Below, in pieces: positions 16,407 through 23,625 of a stretch of DNA of 57,914 nt. The DNA is from Planctomycetaceae bacterium (GTDB lineage: Bacteria; Planctomycetota; Planctomycetia; Planctomycetales; Planctomycetaceae), in the NCBI GenBank assembly GCA_021732995.1, contig JAKFWA010000036.1:1-57914 (forward strand), given 5' to 3'. Below the pieces are notes generated by a model. That model saw nothing but the letters and a program-made list of their open reading frames with translations, was not told the origin of the DNA and made no database searches. Numbering within the stretch: position 1 is the first letter of the stretch; the number at the start of each line of letters is the position of its first letter. The position numbers and the translations under genes are program-made.

Positions 16407-17231
16407 ATGATTCGGATTGGAGCGGTGAACTACCTGAATTCGAAGCCGCTCGTCGAAGACGTGACGCAACTGCTTCCGGCCGCCGATTTCCGCCTGGATT
16501 ACCCCAGCCGCCTCGCCGACGACCTTGCCGCGGGCCATCTGGACGTCGCCCTGATTCCGTCGATCGAGTGCATGCGGGACCCGGATTACGAAATCGTTTC
16601 CGACGCCTGCGTCGCCACACGTGGTGCCGTCTTGAGCGTCAAGCTCTACAGCCGCTGCCCGCTTGGCGACATCAAGGCACTGGCACTCGATGCAGGTTCT
16701 CGAACCAGCGCGGCTCTCACGAAGATCATGTTGCACGAGCGTTTCGGAGTTCACCCCGCGACGGTGCCACTGCCGCTCGGCCTGTCGATCGAAGACACTC
16801 CCGCTGACGCCATTCTGCTGATCGGCGATCGCGCCATGCTCCCTCCGCACGAGTCGTTCGAGGCGGTTTGGGATTTGGGCGAAGAGTGGTTGAACTGGAC
16901 CGGCTTGCCGTTCGTGTTCGCGATGTGGGTTGCTCGCAACGACGCTTCAGCGACGGCAGCCACCTCGGCCGAGATGGATCATGTCGCTGCGATGCTGTCG
17001 GAAGCTCGTGATCGAGGCGTCTCTCGCATTCCGCAGATCGCACAACGCGAAGCGACGAAGCTGGGCATCTCTACCGAGCTGGCTGAGAGCTACTTGAAAC
17101 ACAATTTGCATTTCCGCTTGGGTTCCGCTGAACAGAACGGGCTGCGGCTCTTTCAGGAACTGGCTAAGCAACTGGGACTGGCACCTGAAGGAGTCGATCT
17201 TGTCTTCCGAGATCACGCGCATTCTCGATAA
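16407..17231 (+). CDS. mqnA: Chorismate dehydratase of the futalosine pathway (MqnA)
   Basis: A 274-residue cytoplasmic protein of the MqnA/MqnD periplasmic-binding-like fold. It opens MIRIGAVNYLNSKPLVEDV and has LDVALIPSIECM, the ALDAGSRTSAALTKIML phosphate-type loop and a late SYLKHNLHFRLG helix, all typical. It dehydrates chorismate to 3-enolpyruvylbenzoate, the first committed step of futalosine-dependent menaquinone synthesis. ATG 16407 gives the family's normal start; ATG 16371 is an alternative. The end overlaps mqnC by 32 bases, implying translational coupling. Confidence 0.92.
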   Translation: MIRIGAVNYLNSKPLVEDVTQLLPAADFRLDYPSRLADDLAAGHLDVALIPSIECMRDPDYEIVSDACVATRGAVLSVKLYSRCPLGDIKALALDAGSRTSAALTKIMLHERFGVHPATVPLPLGLSIEDTPADAILLIGDRAMLPPHESFEAVWDLGEEWLNWTGLPFVFAMWVARNDASATAATSAEMDHVAAMLSEARDRGVSRIPQIAQREATKLGISTELAESYLKHNLHFRLGSAEQNGLRLFQELAKQLGLAPEGVDLVFRDHAHSR

Positions 17232-18372
17232 AGCCGTCGGCGGCGAACGCATCACGTCGGACGAGTGCTTGAAGCTGATGGAGTCGCACGACCTGATCTC
17301 GATCGGTCGCGCCGCCGATGCCGTCACGCGCCGCCTGCATCCCGAGCCGTACCGTACCTACAACATCGACCGGAACATCAACTACTCGAACGTCTGCGCT
17401 GCAGTCTGCGACTTCTGCGCGTTCTATCGACCGCTGAAGCACTCCGAGGCCTACGTCCTGCCGAAGGATGTCCTGCACCAGAAGGTGCGCGAGACTATCG
17501 AAGTCGGCGGCGATCAAATCCTCATGCAGGGCGGCTTGCACCCGACGCTGCCGCTGGAGTGGTACGAAGACATGCTGCGCGGCCTGAAGGAAGAGTTTCC
17601 GCAGGTCAACATTCACGGCTTCAGCCCGCCAGAACTGCATCACTTTACGAAGATCACCAAGTTGCCGTTGAAGACTGTTTTGGAACGGCTCAAGGCGGCT
17701 GGCTTGGGGAGCATTCCGGGCGGCGGCGGCGAGATCCTCGTCGACCGTGTGCGTTCGCTAATCACGCGCGGCAAGGCGCTGACCGATGAATGGCTGGACG
17801 TCATGCGCTCGTGGCACGAGCTCGGCGGCAAGTCGAGTGCGACCATGATGTTCGGCCACGTCGAAACACTGGCCGAACGTGTTGAGCACCTTGATCGCTT
17901 GCGATCTCTGCAAGATGAGACGCACGGCTTCACGGCGTTCATTTGCTGGACTCATCAAGCGCCGCATGAAGCTCCGTGGTTCAACGGACCGCGCGAAGGC
18001 GGCGTAGATATGTCAAAGCTGCCGGAAGTCGGTGCCTTTGAATACCTCAAAGTGCAGGCGATCGCCCGGCTCTATCTCGACAAAATCCCGAACATCCAAT
18101 CGAGCTGGGTGACGCAGGGCGAGAAGATCGGCCAGGTCGCGCTGTTCTTCGGCGCGAACGACATGGGCTCGCTGATGCTGGAAGAGAACGTCGTCTCCCA
18201 AGCCGGTACCGTGCACCACCTGACGCTCGAATCCATCCGCCGCTGCATTCGCGAAGCCGGCTACATCCCGCGCCAGCGCAATGTCTACTACGAGTACCTC
18301 GACACGGTACCCGCCGCTGACGAAGTCGCCCCAAATCCGCGCTATCAAGCCTCGCTGCCCGTGCTGAGCTGA
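17200..18372 (+). CDS. mqnC: Cyclic dehypoxanthinyl futalosine synthase (MqnC, radical SAM)
   Basis: A 390-residue radical SAM enzyme. The iron-sulfur motif is CAAVCDFC (Cys66, Cys70, Cys73), followed by AFYRPLKHSEAYVL. GGDQILMQGGLHP and GGGGEILVDRVR are family blocks. It closes dehypoxanthine futalosine into its cyclic form in the menaquinone pathway. The start is TTG at 17200 inside the end of mqnA, supported by GAAGGAG six bases upstream. mqnB and mqnD are not in this window. A palindrome at 18379-18401 follows the stop. Confidence 0.95.
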   Translation: MSSEITRILDKAVGGERITSDECLKLMESHDLISIGRAADAVTRRLHPEPYRTYNIDRNINYSNVCAAVCDFCAFYRPLKHSEAYVLPKDVLHQKVRETIEVGGDQILMQGGLHPTLPLEWYEDMLRGLKEEFPQVNIHGFSPPELHHFTKITKLPLKTVLERLKAAGLGSIPGGGGEILVDRVRSLITRGKALTDEWLDVMRSWHELGGKSSATMMFGHVETLAERVEHLDRLRSLQDETHGFTAFICWTHQAPHEAPWFNGPREGGVDMSKLPEVGAFEYLKVQAIARLYLDKIPNIQSSWVTQGEKIGQVALFFGANDMGSLMLEENVVSQAGTVHHLTLESIRRCIREAGYIPRQRNVYYEYLDTVPAADEVAPNPRYQASLPVLS

Positions 18373-18378
18373 AGCCGT

Positions 18379-18401
18379 AGCATGGACGCCCCGTCCGTGC
18401 T
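18379..18401. terminator. Palindrome after mqnC
   Basis: AGCATGGACG-CCC-CGTCCGTGCT forms a 10-bp stem seven bases beyond the mqnC stop. It is a near copy of the palindrome at 2660-2682. There is no T run, so intrinsic termination is uncertain. It lies between convergent mqnC and ubiX. Confidence 0.5.
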
Positions 18402-18460
18402 GCTTGGCAAAGGTGATGTGCCTGGCAGGAGCCGCTAACGAATCGTTCATCCCCAATACG

Positions 18461-19147
18461 TCAGTTGTTGGAACCCCAGCGGCGGAACAGGTCGTGCTTG
18501 ACGCCGAGCTGGTCGCAGATACGGCCCACGACGAAGTCGATCAGATCGTGGATCGACTTTGGTTCGTGGTAGAAACCCGGCATGGCAGGCAGAATGACTG
18601 CGCCGGCATCGGCCAGACGCTTCATATTCTCGAGTTGGATGCTGCCTAGCGGTGTCTCGCGCGGGACGAGGATCAGCTTGCGACGTTCCTTCAGATGCAC
18701 ATCGGCGGCGCGTTGAATCAGGTTGGTCGACAGGCCATGAGCCACCGCCGCCAGGGTGCCCATAGAGCACGGGCAGATCACCATGCCATCGGTGCGGAAG
18801 GAGCCGCTCGCAATGCCGGCCATGAAGTTGCCGTGATTGTGAAAGACGACTCGACCACGCGGCGTGACTGCGTCGTCCAGCACCGAACTGATCGCCATCT
18901 CGTCGTTCCAGCTCTCGGCGGTGCCTTGCAGGCGGCTGTCTTCTTCATCGATCTGAGGCAGCAGTTGATCGACCGAGAAGTTTTCAAGATCGATCTTTTG
19001 GCCGAGTTCATGCTGAATGACGGTCGCTGCGGACGGACTGATCACCAGGTGCACGCGTCGGCCCGCGGCAAGCAAAACCTGCAGCAACCGCACGCCGTAA
19101 GCGGCTCCACTGGCACCCGTGATGGCTAAGACGACGTTGCTGCTCAT
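18461..19147 (-). CDS. ubiX: Flavin prenyltransferase UbiX
   Basis: A 228-residue flavoprotein of the UbiX/Pad1 family making prenylated FMN for UbiD-type decarboxylases. ITGASGAAYGVRLLQVL (residues 9-25) is the FMN loop, PCSMGTLAAVAHGLSTNLIQRAADVHLKERR carries the conserved Ser/Met and Arg residues, and LVPRETPLGSIQLENM is the family signature. It is somewhat longer than E. coli UbiX because of an insertion near 55-90 (acidic, SWNDEMAISSVLDD). A UbiX/UbiD pair is needed late in the futalosine pathway, so its place facing mqnC fits. The cognate ubiD is not in the window. Confidence 0.93.
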   Translation of the reverse strand: MSSNVVLAITGASGAAYGVRLLQVLLAAGRRVHLVISPSAATVIQHELGQKIDLENFSVDQLLPQIDEEDSRLQGTAESWNDEMAISSVLDDAVTPRGRVVFHNHGNFMAGIASGSFRTDGMVICPCSMGTLAAVAHGLSTNLIQRAADVHLKERRKLILVPRETPLGSIQLENMKRLADAGAVILPAMPGFYHEPKSIHDLIDFVVGRICDQLGVKHDLFRRWGSNN

Positions 19148-19529
19148 GAAGACCTGCGACGACTTAAGAACGAACTCGTTACGACTCCATTACAGATCTA
19201 TTACAGATCCGTAATAGAGTTATCGCGACTTCTCAGGCAGAACCCAAGCTTGGTCGCAACACCGTGCCGCAGATTGAGCAGGGCTGAAACCACAAAGTCT
19301 TTCAACAGAAGCTCGCGAAGGACGCAAAGACGTTGGTCAACAGCTACCTCAAAGTCTTCTTCGCGTCCTTTGCGAGCTTCTGTTGAATGGCATTCTTGTT
19401 TCTTGGTGTTGCAGCACGGACTCGTTGACAAATCCGGCGCGGGGGTCATGGTTTGCTGATCAACGGTTGCTGATTTGTCTGAGCCGGGCTTTCGATCTCG
19501 CTTCGGATTTACACGCCAAGGAAACACAG
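19148..19529. other. Intergenic region with small hairpin and GxxExxY-type repeat pair
   Basis: 382 bases between divergent ubiX and the VCBS-repeat gene. Near the ubiX start the sequence TCTATTAC-AGATCC-GTAATAGA (19197-19218) is a perfect 8-bp hairpin preceded by an ATTACAGATC direct repeat. At 19303-19385 a pair of GxxExxY-type repeats forms a long potential stem. No supported coding sequence. Confidence 0.6.
19303..19385. repeat. Inverted pair of GxxExxY-type repeats (copies D and E)
   Basis: Copy D (19303-19332) begins CAACAGAAGCTCGCGAAGG, and copy E (19351-19385) ends TCCTTTGCGAGCTTCTGTTG. They are inverted to each other with about 20 bases between, so their arms can pair over some 28-30 bases. 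Orientation is opposite to copies A/B: here the CTTCTGTTG ends face outward and no gene lies between. This resembles a solo palindromic unit left by, or serving, the cassette at 129-623. Confidence 0.8.
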
Positions 19530-20669
19530 ATGAAACATCGGTTGGAACTCGCACTCGGTATTTCGATGTTATTGAGCAGCGGCGCCAGTGGAGCGGAACC
19601 GCTGTGGAAGAAGCACGTGGTGCATGATGGCCTTCATACCAACGTGGCCGTGGGCGGCGATTTCACGGGCGATGGCAAGCCTGACGTCATCAGCAACAGC
19701 GGCGGCAAGACACGTCTGTTCGTTGGGCCGGACTGGAAGGAAGTCATCCTCGACGAAACCAAGGGGCATGACTTCATTCACGGCGAGACCTTTGATGTCG
19801 ACGACGACGGCGACCTGGACTTCATCGGTGCGAGGTATTCACCGGGACTGGTTGTGTGGCTGGAACAGCCCAAGAACGGTGCCACTGAAAAATGGGTGGC
19901 GCGAGTGGCTGAGGATCAGATCGACGGTATTCATGGAGTCCTGAAGGGCGACGTGGATAAGGACGGCAAGCCGGATCTGCTGGCCAACAGCGGTCAGCCC
20001 AAAGGTCCGTTTGCGAACTCGGCTGCGTGGCTGAAGGTGTCCAAGAACCCGCGCGAGACCTCGCTCTGGCAGCGCAACATCTTCTCCAAGGGCGATGCGC
20101 CGGGGCTCAGCCACTACCTGGGTTTTGGCGACGTGAACGGAGACGGCCGACCGGATATCTCCATGGCCGCGAAGGGTGGACCGCAGGCTGAGCCGGGCAC
20201 CGGCGAATGGTTCGCGTGGTGGGAAGCTCCGAAAGATCCCACTGCCGTCTGGAAGAAGCACCTCATTGCGGACAAGCAGGAGGGAGCCACCAACATCCAG
20301 CCAGCCGACGTGAACGGCGACGGCAAGATGGACTTCGTGGCGACTCGAGGTCACGGTCGCGGAGTGCTGTGGCTCGAAGCTCCCGACTGGAAGCTGCACG
20401 AGATTCACCCGACGCTGAAGGAGCCCCATTGCCTGCAGGTCGTCGACATGGACGGAGACGGCGATATCGATGCGGCCACCTGCGGTTACGGCGATCAGTT
20501 AGCCGCCTGGTTTGAGAACGACGGCAAGGGCAAGTTCAAGACCCACATCGTGGCCGAGAATCAGGGCGCTTACGACATTCGAGCCGTCGACATGGACAAG
20601 GACGGCGACTTGGATCTGCTGATTGCCGGGCAGATCAGCAAGAACGTCGTCTGGTACGAACATCCGTAG
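19530..20669 (+). CDS. Secreted FG-GAP/VCBS-repeat protein
   Basis: A 379-residue exported protein. The signal peptide ends near residue 21 (SSGASGAE). It contains seven calcium-loop-like motifs of the D-x-D/N-x-D-G-x-x-D type, for example GDFTGDGKPDVIS, DVDDDGDLDFIG, DVNGDGRPDISM and DMDKDGDLDLLIA, spaced 45-60 residues apart, which fits a seven-bladed beta-propeller. Such proteins are thought to bind glycans or mediate adhesion. ATG 19530 has AAGGAA seven bases upstream; the frame is open to 19383 but the upstream part overlaps a repeat. No enzyme domain is fused. Confidence 0.9.
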   Translation: MKHRLELALGISMLLSSGASGAEPLWKKHVVHDGLHTNVAVGGDFTGDGKPDVISNSGGKTRLFVGPDWKEVILDETKGHDFIHGETFDVDDDGDLDFIGARYSPGLVVWLEQPKNGATEKWVARVAEDQIDGIHGVLKGDVDKDGKPDLLANSGQPKGPFANSAAWLKVSKNPRETSLWQRNIFSKGDAPGLSHYLGFGDVNGDGRPDISMAAKGGPQAEPGTGEWFAWWEAPKDPTAVWKKHLIADKQEGATNIQPADVNGDGKMDFVATRGHGRGVLWLEAPDWKLHEIHPTLKEPHCLQVVDMDGDGDIDAATCGYGDQLAAWFENDGKGKFKTHIVAENQGAYDIRAVDMDKDGDLDLLIAGQISKNVVWYEHP

Positions 20670-20727
20670 GAAGTTGTGACCGGTTCTACCCGTTGTGTCC
20701 GGTCTCTACACAGACCGAGCCACCAAC

Positions 20728-20784
20728 ATGTGGCCCGCACTCTCCGTGTGCGGGCGTGTCGGCACACGGAGAGTGCCGACCACA
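20728..20784. repeat. Intergenic palindrome (GCACTCTCCGTGTGC family)
   Basis: GCACTCTCCGTGTGC and its perfect reverse complement GCACACGGAGAGTGC lie a few bases apart, extended by TGTGG and CCACA at the edges. The unit resembles the CACA/TGTG-rich elements at 8613 and 30300. The surrounding gap 20670-20989 (320 bases) holds no gene. Confidence 0.7.
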
Positions 20785-20989
20785 AGGCGGATCACTCAGC
20801 CGGTGGCTCGGCCGGAGACCGGCCACAACAAACGCCCGGTGGCAGGCTGGTCCGGCACCTTGATTTTTCGCTCAATTTGCCCGCAAACGCGGCCTTGGCG
20901 CGTGTGGAAAACGCATTGGCACCGTTGTAGCATGCTTGGCCTTCGATGCGATCCGTCAACGCTTTCCCCCCCAATGAGGTACGCAACAC

Positions 20990-22525
20990 ATGACAGAACA
21001 AGGCGCTCCAAATGCCCAACGTCTGCTATGGGCTGGCTTTATGGCCATCCTGGCAGCCGGTGTCGGCTTCTCGATTCGCGGCGGTATTCTGGGTCAGTGG
21101 GCCGATCAATACGGCTTCACCATGACCGAACTCGGCGGCATCACCGGTGGTGGTCTGACCGGCTTCGGTATCATCATTCTGTTGAGTGCCTTCCTGGCTG
21201 ACGCTGTCGGCTACGGCAAGCTGATGGCGCTGGCGTTCCTGACGCACCTCGTGTCCGCCATCCTGACGCTGGCTGCTGGAGCAGCCTTCGCATCGGGCGG
21301 TAAGGAAGCGGCCTATCAGTGCCTGTTCTGGGGCATGTTCCTGTTCGCGATTGGCAACGGCATCTGCGAAGCAGTGGTGAACCCGCTGGTCGCCACGCTG
21401 TTTCCCACCAACAAGACCCACTACCTCAACATCCTGCACGCTGGTTGGCCGGGCGGACTGATTGTGGGCGGTCTCGCGTCCTACTTCATGAATCCGGACG
21501 GAGCGAAGCCGGTCGCGTGGCAGATCCAGATCTCGCTGTTCATGGTGCCTGTGATTGCCTACGGCCTGATGGTGCTGGGCCAGAAGTTTCCGAAGTCGGA
21601 AGCCAGTGCGGCGGGTGTTTCGATGGGCGACATGTTCGCGCAGTTGTTTGCTCCGCTGATGATTGTGCTGCTGGTCGTGCATGCGATGGTGGGCTACGTC
21701 GAACTCGGCACGGACTCGTGGATCGGCAAGATCACCGGTGCGATCATGGCGTCTCCGCAGAAGGGACTGCTGCTGTTCGTCTACACGTCAGGCTTGATGT
21801 TCGCGCTGCGTTTCTTTGCGGGTCCGATCGTGCATCGCATCTCGCCGCTCGGGCTGCTGTTCATCAGCGGTATTCTGGGCTTCGTGGGCCTGAACATGCT
21901 GGGTGCTGCGACTTCGGTCATGCTGTGCGTGGTGTCTGCCACGGTGTATGCGGCTGGCAAGACGTTCCTGTGGCCGACCATGCTGGCCGTGGTGTCTGAG
22001 CAATTCCCCAAAGGTGGCGCGATCACCATTGGTGCGATTGGTGGAGCGGGCATGTTGTCAGCCGGTTTGCTGGGCGGTCCTGGTATTGGTTTCAAGCAAG
22101 ACTTCAACGCGTCTCACTATCTGAAGGACAAAGCACCTGCGGTCTACGAACGCTATCAGGCTCCGAAGGAGAGTTCGTTCGTCGGCTTCAAGGTTGTGGG
22201 TCTCGATGGTGCCAAGGTCGGCGTACTCGGCGACGAGGGCAAAGACTTGGCCAAGGCCGTGGAAGTGCTGAAGAAGGACAGCAAGACCGACAGCAATGTC
22301 GAGGCACTGGCTTCCTGGTGGTCCGACGCATCGAAGACTGCCAAAGAAGACAAGGCTGTGATCGACGAAGCCGTGCTGCACGGCAGTCGCACAGCACTCA
22401 AGCTGACTTCGTTCGTGCCATTGACGATGGCAGCCCTCTATCTGCTGTTGATCCTCTACTTCAAGAGCAAGGGCGGATATAAGGCGGTGCAGGTTGCGGA
22501 AGCGCCCGCCGCTGACGCCTTCTAG
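20990..22525 (+). CDS. MFS transporter
   Basis: A 511-residue major facilitator with about 12 hydrophobic segments. NGICEAVVNPLVATLFPTNKTHYLNILHAGWPGGLIVGGL resembles the FucP/nucleoside-sugar porter group, where HAGWPGG is a marker. The loop between the last spans (about residues 365-475) is unusually long, polar and Lys/Asp-rich, placed before the final membrane segment. The substrate is unknown; a sugar or sugar alcohol is likely. GAGG lies ten bases upstream of the ATG. A strong terminator follows at 22553. Confidence 0.88.
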   Translation: MTEQGAPNAQRLLWAGFMAILAAGVGFSIRGGILGQWADQYGFTMTELGGITGGGLTGFGIIILLSAFLADAVGYGKLMALAFLTHLVSAILTLAAGAAFASGGKEAAYQCLFWGMFLFAIGNGICEAVVNPLVATLFPTNKTHYLNILHAGWPGGLIVGGLASYFMNPDGAKPVAWQIQISLFMVPVIAYGLMVLGQKFPKSEASAAGVSMGDMFAQLFAPLMIVLLVVHAMVGYVELGTDSWIGKITGAIMASPQKGLLLFVYTSGLMFALRFFAGPIVHRISPLGLLFISGILGFVGLNMLGAATSVMLCVVSATVYAAGKTFLWPTMLAVVSEQFPKGGAITIGAIGGAGMLSAGLLGGPGIGFKQDFNASHYLKDKAPAVYERYQAPKESSFVGFKVVGLDGAKVGVLGDEGKDLAKAVEVLKKDSKTDSNVEALASWWSDASKTAKEDKAVIDEAVLHGSRTALKLTSFVPLTMAALYLLLILYFKSKGGYKAVQVAEAPAADAF

Positions 22526-22552
22526 GCCAACGGAACGATTGGAGCTTTTGAC

Positions 22553-22590
22553 AAGGGCAGCTTTCATGTGAAGCTGCCCTTTTGTTTTGG
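22553..22590 (+). terminator. Rho-independent terminator after the MFS gene
   Basis: AAGGGCAGCTT and AAGCTGCCCTT form a perfect 11-bp stem with a seven-base loop (TCATGTG), followed by TTGTTTT. It separates the MFS gene from plsY. Confidence 0.9.
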
Positions 22591-22631
22591 TGTTGCCCTC
22601 AGAACGCGAGCTGATCGCGGAGATGTCGTTC

Positions 22632-23315
22632 ATGGACAGCCCTTTGGCTGAAATTGCCGCCTTTGCTGGAGCCTACTTTGTCGGATCGATTCCATTTGGG
22701 TTGCTGATTGCTCGCGTGGTGCGGCGGATTGATATTCGGCAGCATGGCAGTGGCAATATCGGGGCGACGAACGTCGGGCGAGTGCTGGGGGCTCGCTGGG
22801 GAATGGCTTGCCTCGTGCTGGACGCTCTGAAGGGGCTGCTGCCGGTGTGGCTGATTCCGCTGGCGCTGGTGGCTCCGACTGATGAGCGATTTTTGAGCCT
22901 GCGCGTGCTGGTGGGCGTGGCGACGATCGTCGGGCACATGTTTCCCTGCTGGCTCGGGTTTCGTGGCGGCAAGGGCGTGGCGACGTCGCTGGGAGTGGTG
23001 CTGTTGCTCGGTCCGGTCGGATCGCTGGCGGCGTTCGTGACCTTTGCACTCAGCATGGTCATCTGGCGCATCGTGTCGCTGAGTTCGATCCTGGGGTCAA
23101 TTGCGTTCGCCGTGGCACAGATGATCTCGCTGCAGCCGGATCCCTTCGGTGTGACGACCTGGCCGGTGGCGGCGTTCAGTCTGGCGGTGCCGGCGCTGAT
23201 CGTCGTACGGCACTGGTCGAACATTCGCCGCCTGCTGCGCGGAGAGGAAGCTCAGTTCCGGTTTGGCAGGAAAGAAACTCAGCCACCCGCCGAAGAACCG
23301 CAGAAGCCCGCCTGA
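22632..23315 (+). CDS. plsY: Glycerol-3-phosphate acyltransferase PlsY
   Basis: A 227-residue membrane enzyme that transfers the acyl group of acyl-phosphate to glycerol-3-phosphate, the first step of phospholipid synthesis. The three signature loops are present: SIPFGLLIARVVRRIDIRQ, GSGNIGATNVGRVLG, and the glycine-rich GFRGGKGVATSLG. Five membrane spans are visible. The tail (from about 205) is polar with Pro/Glu repeats. The ATG at 22632 has GGAG nine bases upstream; ATG 22623 is the alternative. plsX is not nearby. Confidence 0.95.
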   Translation: MDSPLAEIAAFAGAYFVGSIPFGLLIARVVRRIDIRQHGSGNIGATNVGRVLGARWGMACLVLDALKGLLPVWLIPLALVAPTDERFLSLRVLVGVATIVGHMFPCWLGFRGGKGVATSLGVVLLLGPVGSLAAFVTFALSMVIWRIVSLSSILGSIAFAVAQMISLQPDPFGVTTWPVAAFSLAVPALIVVRHWSNIRRLLRGEEAQFRFGRKETQPPAEEPQKPA

Positions 23316-23344
23316 GACCGATCTTCAGGTATCAATATCGCGGC

Positions 23345-23543
23345 GGCATCCTGGAGTGCTCCGGCTCGACGGAGCCCTCCATTCTTTGCGGCGCGGCGGC
23401 AAGAAATGAGAAGGAAGCTGGGCCGTGACGCGCGTTCTCGAGAACCTTCATCCGCAGTTGAGTGGACGACCATGTTCTTCTCTGCGGCCGGACTGACGTC
23501 CACAAACGATGGAGGGCTGAGTCAAGCCTCAGCACTCCAGGAT
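23345..23543. repeat. 200-bp imperfect inverted repeat, MITE-like
   Basis: ATCCTGGAGTGCT (23348-23360) is repeated as AGCACTCCAGGAT at 23531-23543, and GGAGCCCTCCATTC (23371-23384) pairs imperfectly with GATGGAGGGCTGA (23508-23520). It fills most of the 310-base gap between convergent plsY and the large lipoprotein gene, which has no reading frame of merit. Confidence 0.7.
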
Positions 23544-23625
23544 CGGCTCGCGTCCAAAGATCTGTAGATCCCAATGCCGGAACCCGGAGCGAGGGCCGCG
23601 ATGAGTTGGAACGGTTGATCCGAGC

